The position numbers and the translations under genes are program-made. Of a stretch of DNA of 20,115 bases, positions 14,978 through 20,115 are shown one piece after another. The notes beneath the pieces are model-generated. The model was given only the letters and a program-made list of their open reading frames with translations. It did no database searches and had not been told where the DNA came from. The stretch comes from JALZEG01 sp036258555. Its GTDB lineage: Bacteria; Actinomycetota; CADDZG01; WHSQ01. Within the stretch, counting starts at the first letter, position 1. Each line of letters opens with the position of its first letter. The stretch lies in contig DATADL010000242.1 of NCBI GenBank assembly GCA_036258555.1, positions 1-20,115 on the forward strand. Reading direction: 5' to 3'.

Positions 14978-15906
14978 GCCGGGCGCCGGATCTGCGTCAG
15001 CCAGTAGCTCGCCGACTGGGGCGACGGCGTCCCGAAGCGCGCGTTCACGAGCACGAGGCGGCTGCCGTGCCGCGCCACCGTCGTCGGCACGTCGAACGTC
15101 GCGTCCGTGAAACGTCCGACGACCTCGCCCGACGCGAGGTCCGGCGACAGGCGGATCTTGGTCAGCAGCTCGTCGCGGTTCTGCACGACCCACAGCGTCC
15201 TGCCGTGCAGCAGGATCCCGTCGCCGTTGACGACGCTCTCGCCCCCGAGGTCGATCGCGTCCGTCACACCGGTCGACGCGTCCACCGTGAAGAGCCGGCC
15301 GGTGTTGCTCTGCACCAGCACGAGCGTGTCCCCGTCGGGCGTCGCGTCGATGCCGTTCGCGTTGAACCCCGTCTGGTAGACGAGGTCCCCTGTCAGCGCG
15401 ATGGCCTGAGGGACGCCGACGTCGCCGGGGCCCTCGATCGGCACGCGGTACACGAAGGGGTTGACCGAGTCCGTGAAGTAGGCCGCGTCCTGCGTCGCCA
15501 CGACGTCGTTGACGAACGAGCTGCCGCTCGTGAGCTGGAGGACGGCGATCGTCGCTCCGGTCGTCGCGTCGTAGACGTAGCCCTGCCCGGTCGAGCCCCC
15601 TGCCACGAACAGCATCCCGTCGCCGAGCGAGAGGCCGATAGCGCTGCGCCCGCTCTGCGCGGGTACGAAGATCGCGCCCTCGCCCGTCCGCAGGTCGCCG
15701 CGGAAGATCGCCCCGGTCGAGATCGACCCGGCGTAGAAGGTGTTCCCCTGGACGGCGACCCCCTCCGGCTGGAAGCCGGACGGCAGCGGGATCGTCTTCG
15801 GCCTCGTCGCGGCGGCGGTTGCGGGTGCTACCAGCGCGACGGTCAGGAGCGCGGCCGCGAGCGTCGCCGGCGTCCTGCGGGTGACGGCGCTGCGGGTCTG
15901 GAGCAT
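14974..15906 (-). CDS. Secreted SMP-30/gluconolactonase-like beta-propeller protein
   Basis: A 310-residue exported protein. Residues 1-32 are a signal peptide (hydrophobic LAAALLTVALVAPATAAA). The mature part is a six-bladed propeller of SMP-30/LRE type: PSGFQPEGVAVQGNTFYAGS (42-61), IFRGDLRTGEG, VAGGSTGQGYVYDATTG, SFVNDVVATQDAAYFTDSVN, then NGIDATPDGDTLVLVQSNTG. These are the patterns of the SMP-30/gluconolactonase/LRE family, often of unknown substrate in actinobacteria. Lactonase activity is not proven; the metal site cannot be confirmed by eye. AGGAGG (15916-15921, minus) lies 9 bases before the ATG at 15906 and supports the start. The gene converges on the SBBP gene, sharing a CTAG in which both stop codons lie. 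Confidence 0.82.
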   Translation of the reverse strand: MLQTRSAVTRRTPATLAAALLTVALVAPATAAATRPKTIPLPSGFQPEGVAVQGNTFYAGSISTGAIFRGDLRTGEGAIFVPAQSGRSAIGLSLGDGMLFVAGGSTGQGYVYDATTGATIAVLQLTSGSSFVNDVVATQDAAYFTDSVNPFVYRVPIEGPGDVGVPQAIALTGDLVYQTGFNANGIDATPDGDTLVLVQSNTGRLFTVDASTGVTDAIDLGGESVVNGDGILLHGRTLWVVQNRDELLTKIRLSPDLASGEVVGRFTDATFDVPTTVARHGSRLVLVNARFGTPSPQSASYWLTQIRRPA

Positions 15907-15998
15907 GGTGCGGTCCCTCCTGTGACTGTGGCTATTGCGGCTTTCGTCCCAGGATAGGCGGAGCCGGGCCGGAGCCGGGAACCGACCCCGCCCCCCGG

Positions 15999-16004
15999 TA
16001 GACT
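15999..16004 (+). promoter_or_regulatory. Probable -10 box of the GlmS-like gene
   Basis: TAGACT, inside TAGACTGACG (15999-16008), sits 35 bases before the ATG at 16040. The same ten bases occur before guaB at 2993-3002. No good -35 box is seen. The ribosome site GAGGA (16028-16032) is 7 bases before the ATG. Confidence 0.45.
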
Positions 16005-16039
16005 GACGGTCCCTTCCCGGACCCCCCGAGGACTACGAC

Positions 16040-19000
16040 ATGTGCGGGATCGTCGCCGTCATCCAGAAGCAGCCGCGACCTCGCGACGCCTCGCTCGAGG
16101 CGCTCGCCACGGCCGTGGCGCGGTCGCGTGACGGCCTCGCCGGGTCGTCGCCGGCCCCCTCCGCGCTCGCGTCGGCCGCCGCGGTCGCAGAGGACGTCTC
16201 GGGAGCGCTCGCGGGCGCGTCCGGGATCTACCTGCTGATCGACGATCCGGCCGGGACCGACCTCCTCCGCAAGGAGATAGCCGCGCTCGGGGCCCGCGTG
16301 CGGGAGCTCGAGGCCGCGCTCGACGAACCCTCCGGGTGGACCGCGCCGGCGGGGGACGACGTGTTCGTGCGCCTGAACGACGGGCTCTGGTCGGTCGAGC
16401 ACGACCGCTTCGGGCTGCGGGACCGGGTCGCCGAGCTGCTCGACGACGCGCCGGCGACGCCGGCGTCGGTCGCGCTGTGCTTCGCGGTCGAGACCGCGTT
16501 CGCGGCCCTAGACCGCCTCGAGGTGCGCGGACGGGACTCGGCGGGGCTCCTGCTGTTGCTGCGCGATCACGACCTCGACCCGGCGTCGCCCGAGCTGAAG
16601 GCCCTCCTGTCCGAGAGGGAAGACCCCGTCTTCAAGTCGTTCTCGGTGCGGCACGACCCCGACGAGCTCGCCGTCGTCTACAAGGCCGCGCGCGAGGTGG
16701 GCGAGCTCGGACAGAACACGGCCGAGCTGCGGACGAAGCTCCGCGACGACCCGCTCTTCCGCCGCGTCCTCGTTGCGCCGCGTGCGACCGGCATCGTCCT
16801 CGCGCACACGCGGTGGGCGAGCGTCGGGCTGATCTCGGAGCCGAACTGCCACCCGGTCACCGGGGAAGAGGTCGGACGGGACGGCGCCGACGTCTACTGC
16901 GCGATCAACGGGGACATCGACAACCACTGGCACCTCTGCACGGACGACCGGTTGCGCATCGCTAACGAGATCACCACGGACTCGAAGGTCTTCCCCGTGC
17001 TCGTGTCGCGTTCGCTCGACGACGGCGTCGACCCGGTCGATGCCTTCCGCGGAGCTATGGCGCGGGTGGAGGGCTCCGTCGCGATCGCGGCGACCCTGGG
17101 CCCGGATCCGAACTCGCTCTACCTCGCGCTGAAGGGCAGCGGCCAGGGGCTCTACGTCGGCCTGGCAGAGGACTCCTTCGTCGTCGCCAGCGAGCCGTAC
17201 GGCGTCGTCGGCATGACGCAGCGTCACCTGAGGATGCAGGGCGGCGCGGACGGTGAGGTCGTCGTCCTCGACGGCTCGAAGGCCGGAGAGCTTGCGGGGA
17301 TCCTGAGGCTCGGCGTCACGGGACCCGAGTCGCCGCCGCGCGAGGGCGAGGTGCGCGTCGCGCAGATCACGACGCGCGACATCGACCGGGCGGGGTTCCC
17401 GCACTTCCTGCTGAAGGAGATCTCGCAGTCGCCGGAGTCGTTCAAGAAGACCATCCGGGGCAAGGTCGTCGACGCGGACGGCCGGCTCGAGCTGAAGCTG
17501 CCCGACGAGAGCCTGCCGCAGTCTGTGCGCGAGCGCCTCGCCGCCGGGGCCATCAGGCGCATCCTCGTCGTGGGTCAGGGAACGGCCGCGGTCGCTTCGG
17601 AGGGCGTCGCGCGCTTCACCGCGCGCGTGCTGGAGGAGCACGCCGTCGACGTGCGGGCGATGCCGGCCACGGAGCTGTCCGGGTTCTTCCTCCGTCCGGA
17701 CATGTCCGACACGCTGGTCGTCCCGATAAGCCAGAGCGGCACCACGACCGACACGAACCGCGCGGTCGACCTCGTCCGCAGCCGCGGCGCCGCCGTGATC
17801 GGCATCGTGAACCGCCGCAACAGCGACCTCACGGAGCGGTGCGACGGCGTCGTCTACACCTCCGACGGGCGCGACGTCGAGATGAGCGTCGCCTCGACCA
17901 AAGCCTTCTACGCGCAGGTCGCCGCCGGGTTCCTGCTCGGCATGGCGGTGGCCGAGACGCTTGCGCCCGGCACGCTTCTGACCGCGGACTACCAGGACCT
18001 CATGCGCGCGCTGCGGGAGCTCCCGGGCGTGATGCGCGGGGTCATCGACCTCCGCCCGCGCATAGGCCGCATCGCGCGGGAGCTCGCACCCTCGCGCGCG
18101 AACTGGGCCGTCGCGGGGAACGGCGACAACGTCACCGCCGCGCGGGAGCTGCGCATAAAGATCTCCGAGCTCTGCTACAAGTCCGTCGCCTGCGACGTCA
18201 CCGAGGACAAGAAGCACATCGACCTCTCGGCCGAGCCGCTGGTCGTGGTGTGCGCGGCGGGCATCGGCGGCGCCCAGCTGGAGGACGTGAAGAAGGAGCT
18301 CGCGATCTTCGTCGCGCACAAGGCGGCCCCGGTTGCGATCGTGACGGAGGACGAGGAGGGCTTTCCCCCGGGGACCGCGGTGATACCGATCCCGCGTACG
18401 CACCCGTCGCTCGCGTTCGTCCTCGCGGCGATGGCCGGACAGATCTTCGGATACGAGGCCGCCCTCGCGACCGATGCGCAGGCGAAGGCGCTGCGTGAGG
18501 TCCGAGGCGTGCTGTCGCAGGTCGAGACCGCAAGCGGGTCCGAGCCCGCGCTCCACGCCGAGCTCGGGCGGCGCCTTCGACCCGCCGGCGAAACGCTGCT
18601 GCGGCGGCTTGCGAGCGGTGACTTCGACAGCCAGCTGAAGACGTCGACCGCCGCGAAGCTCGCCGGGCTGTTGAGGTACGCGCTCGGCATGACCCCACTC
18701 GACTTCTACGCCGACGAGTGGGGCGAGGCGGGAACCCCCGGGCGTGTGGTGGCCGACCTCGGCGCCACGCTCACGACCGCGGTCGACGAGCTGAGCCGCC
18801 CGATCGACGCGATCCGCCACCAGGCCAAGACCGTCACCGTCGGAACGAGCCGGTCGGAGGACGACCTCTTCTCGCCGCCGCTGGTCAAGGAGGTGCTGGC
18901 GGCGGGCGTGCCCGCGGACGAGCTCAGCTTCCGGGTGCTCACGACGCTGGGCAGCCTGACGCCGGTCGTGAGCCGGGTCACCGGGAGGACCCTCTACCGC

Positions 19001-19426
19001 GTCGTCGGCGACGCGTCCGGCGACGCGGCGAAGATCGAGCTGCTGTCCAAGGACGGGGCCGCGGCGGGCATCCCGTCACGCACGGAATGGGATCCGCTCC
19101 TCAAGGGGACGAAGCGGCGGGTGGCCCTCGAGCGGGACGCGATGCTGACGCGCGGCCGCGCCGACGGCCGCACGATCCTGATCGTGCCGGCGGCGCGCGG
19201 CAGCGAGACCGTCGGCATCTGCCTGCTGCACGTCGAAGCCGTCGACCGGCTGACGGTGCCGGACGCGCTCTCGGTGCTGGCCGGCTACCACGGCCGCCTG
19301 GACGCGCTTCGGGACATGGTGCTCGAGTCCGAGCCGGCCTTCTCCGAGGAGAGGTTGGAGGAGATCCCGGCCCTCGACCTCGTCACGCGGCCGCTTCCCG
19401 AGCTCGCAGAGCACTGGAAGGCTTGA
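16040..19426 (+). CDS. Expanded GlmS-like amidotransferase/isomerase (class II GATase plus two SIS domains), 1128 residues
   Basis: Related to GlmS, which makes glucosamine-6-phosphate from fructose-6-phosphate and glutamine for peptidoglycan, but 1128 residues against about 610. Glutaminase part: Cys2 (MCGIVAVI), Arg163 (LEVRGRDSAG), Arg258-Trp259 (HTRWA), Asn290-Gly291 (INGDIDNH), Asp314 (TTDSKV). Isomerase part: first SIS domain about 505-640 with SQSGTT (564-569) and VASTKAF (617-623); second SIS domain about 685-810. Aligned by eye with E. coli GlmS, Glu481, Lys485, Glu488, His504 and Lys603 become Glu703, Lys707, Glu710, His726 and Lys930 (HQAKTVTV). Extra segments: about 12-150 (with a possible coiled coil near 75-95), about 172-248, about 812-916, and a 936-1128 tail. 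The gene stands alone, with GAGGA 7 bases before its ATG. The fold is sure; glucosamine-6-phosphate synthase activity is likely but unproven. Confidence 0.88.
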   Translation: MCGIVAVIQKQPRPRDASLEALATAVARSRDGLAGSSPAPSALASAAAVAEDVSGALAGASGIYLLIDDPAGTDLLRKEIAALGARVRELEAALDEPSGWTAPAGDDVFVRLNDGLWSVEHDRFGLRDRVAELLDDAPATPASVALCFAVETAFAALDRLEVRGRDSAGLLLLLRDHDLDPASPELKALLSEREDPVFKSFSVRHDPDELAVVYKAAREVGELGQNTAELRTKLRDDPLFRRVLVAPRATGIVLAHTRWASVGLISEPNCHPVTGEEVGRDGADVYCAINGDIDNHWHLCTDDRLRIANEITTDSKVFPVLVSRSLDDGVDPVDAFRGAMARVEGSVAIAATLGPDPNSLYLALKGSGQGLYVGLAEDSFVVASEPYGVVGMTQRHLRMQGGADGEVVVLDGSKAGELAGILRLGVTGPESPPREGEVRVAQITTRDIDRAGFPHFLLKEISQSPESFKKTIRGKVVDADGRLELKLPDESLPQSVRERLAAGAIRRILVVGQGTAAVASEGVARFTARVLEEHAVDVRAMPATELSGFFLRPDMSDTLVVPISQSGTTTDTNRAVDLVRSRGAAVIGIVNRRNSDLTERCDGVVYTSDGRDVEMSVASTKAFYAQVAAGFLLGMAVAETLAPGTLLTADYQDLMRALRELPGVMRGVIDLRPRIGRIARELAPSRANWAVAGNGDNVTAARELRIKISELCYKSVACDVTEDKKHIDLSAEPLVVVCAAGIGGAQLEDVKKELAIFVAHKAAPVAIVTEDEEGFPPGTAVIPIPRTHPSLAFVLAAMAGQIFGYEAALATDAQAKALREVRGVLSQVETASGSEPALHAELGRRLRPAGETLLRRLASGDFDSQLKTSTAAKLAGLLRYALGMTPLDFYADEWGEAGTPGRVVADLGATLTTAVDELSRPIDAIRHQAKTVTVGTSRSEDDLFSPPLVKEVLAAGVPADELSFRVLTTLGSLTPVVSRVTGRTLYRVVGDASGDAAKIELLSKDGAAAGIPSRTEWDPLLKGTKRRVALERDAMLTRGRADGRTILIVPAARGSETVGICLLHVEAVDRLTVPDALSVLAGYHGRLDALRDMVLESEPAFSEERLEEIPALDLVTRPLPELAEHWKA

Positions 19427-19428
19427 GC

Positions 19429-19445
19429 CGGCCCCGCGGGGGCCG
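19429..19445. terminator. Hairpin filling the gap between convergent genes
   Basis: CGGCCCC (19429-19435) pairs perfectly with GGGGCCG (19439-19445) around a 3-base loop. It occupies nearly all of the 19-base gap between the stops of the GlmS-like gene and the convergent HAF/Ig gene. There is no T tract, so it would be a GC-rich, bidirectional terminator-like structure. Confidence 0.5.
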
Positions 19446-20115
19446 TCAGGTCCCGCGCGCCGTCCCGGCCGCGGGCTCGTAGGCGGCGTCGCCGCCGAAC
19501 ACCGCCTCGTACGCGCGGTTGGCGCCCCGGTGCCGCGGCGGCACCTCGACGAGCGCGGCCCCCGTGGCGTCCGTCTCGCGAGTGCCCAGCAGCTCTCCGT
19601 CCGAGTAGAACGAGATCGTCTTGCCGGGCACGCCGGTCCCCGACGACGCTTCGGTGAGCCGCGCCGTCAGCGACATCGCCTGGCCGCGTCCGCCGGCCGT
19701 CAGGTCCAGAAGCGTCCCGATCCTCTCCGGGTCGACCGGCGGGCTCACCGGGTCGAGCAGGAACGCGCGGCCCTCGTAGGTGACGCCGTCGACGGTCAGG
19801 ATCCCGATGCCGACGATCTGCTCGCGCTCGTTGATGTCGAGCGGGACCCTGATGTCCCACCCGCTGGACGGGTCGATCAGGTCGTTGAGGTTCGTCTTGA
19901 CGCCGTCGGCGGTCCGCATCCACGGGGCCTGGCGGCCGTCGCCCTGGACGCTGCTCATGTCCCAGCCGACGATCGTCCCGCGGTCGTTGATCCCCTCCGC
20001 GAAGCCCATGTCTAGTGGCGGGTCGAGCGGCACGAGGGGGATCTCCTCGATCGTGCCGTCGGGATGCCAGATGACCGGCCGCGGGCGCAGGCCTCGGTCG
20101 GTCGTGCCGTCCGCC
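19446..20115 (-). CDS. HAF-repeat / Ig-like extracellular protein (partial, N-terminus beyond window)
   Basis: The last 223 or so residues of a larger protein: the frame stays open to the right edge. The visible N-terminal part shows the pattern of extracellular HAF-family repeats: RPVIWHPDGTIEEIPL, then GFAEGINDRGTIVGWDMSS, then a second unit with LDINEREQIVGIGIL and GRAFLLDP. The last 80 residues look like a bacterial Ig-like domain (SLTARLTEASSGTGVPGKTI, FYSDGELLGTRETDATGAA, YEAVFGGDAAYEPAAGT). Such proteins are usually exported, but the signal peptide lies outside the window. A GTG at 20033 is in frame but is not likely the true start, since repeat sequence continues upstream of it. The gene is convergent with the GlmS-like gene across a hairpin. 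Function is unknown. Confidence 0.75.
   Translation of the reverse strand, partial: ADGTTDRGLRPRPVIWHPDGTIEEIPLVPLDPPLDMGFAEGINDRGTIVGWDMSSVQGDGRQAPWMRTADGVKTNLNDLIDPSSGWDIRVPLDINEREQIVGIGILTVDGVTYEGRAFLLDPVSPPVDPERIGTLLDLTAGGRGQAMSLTARLTEASSGTGVPGKTISFYSDGELLGTRETDATGAALVEVPPRHRGANRAYEAVFGGDAAYEPAAGTARGT

Noticed and set aside
16508..18820. A 770-codon open frame on the minus strand opposite the GlmS-like gene.
   Set aside because: It lies wholly within the GlmS-like gene and has no recognisable motif; the sense frame keeps catalytic residues throughout.
19446..20033. A complete short gene starting at the GTG at 20033.
   Set aside because: The same frame continues to the window edge with HAF-like repeat sequence, so the gene is cut by the window, not short.
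1..20115. Mobile element, phage, toxin-antitoxin or defence system.
   Set aside because: No transposase, integrase, nuclease, toxin or phage gene and no terminal repeats were found; base composition looks even throughout.

Overview
This is a compact, very GC-rich bacterial window: a chromosome segment of 16 protein genes, two of them cut by the window edges, with no gap above 200 bases. I see no rRNA, tRNA, CRISPR array, transposase or phage gene. The GC content, a maleylpyruvate-isomerase/mycothiol-type enzyme, HxlR and TetR regulators, leaderless-looking promoters (TAGxCT close to the ATG) and a signal-peptide protein with RTX repeats all point to an Actinomycetota member. A deep, non-Streptomyces lineage such as Thermoleophilia or a relative is my guess, but the class cannot be fixed from this sequence alone.

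Left part (1-4542): purine metabolism. On the minus strand purE, purK and a secreted gamma-glutamyltransferase (cut at the left edge) overlap end to start and look like one operon. Divergently, on the plus strand, lies an IMP dehydrogenase that matches the unusual Tritrichomonas foetus type rather than the common bacterial GuaB. Together they cover AIR to CAIR (PurK, PurE) and IMP to XMP (GuaB).

Middle (4556-10045): an MDMPI-type enzyme follows guaB. An HxlR regulator carrying an SCP2-like C-terminal domain has its own promoter with a perfect palindrome, and is translationally coupled (GTGA overlap) to a PAS plus class III nucleotidyl cyclase. Convergent to these are a secreted PHP-domain phosphoesterase-like protein (CehA/McbA type) and a four-helix membrane protein. 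The latter is divergent from a TetR gene across a 37-base inverted repeat that is very probably its operator.

Right part (10002-15906): a run of exported proteins: a 540-residue protein I cannot place, an RTX-repeat protein, a seven-bladed SBBP propeller with a degenerate cupredoxin-like domain, and an SMP-30-like propeller. A HAF-repeat/Ig-like protein enters from the right edge (19446-20115).

The standout gene is at 16040-19426: a 1128-residue relative of GlmS (glutamine:fructose-6-phosphate aminotransferase). It keeps the glutaminase and isomerase catalytic residues I can align from memory but is nearly twice the usual length, with three large insertions and a C-terminal extension of about 190 residues.

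A window-wide oddity is stop codon use: 11 of the 15 visible stops are TAG, 4 are TGA and none is TAA, which is unusual for such a GC-rich genome.
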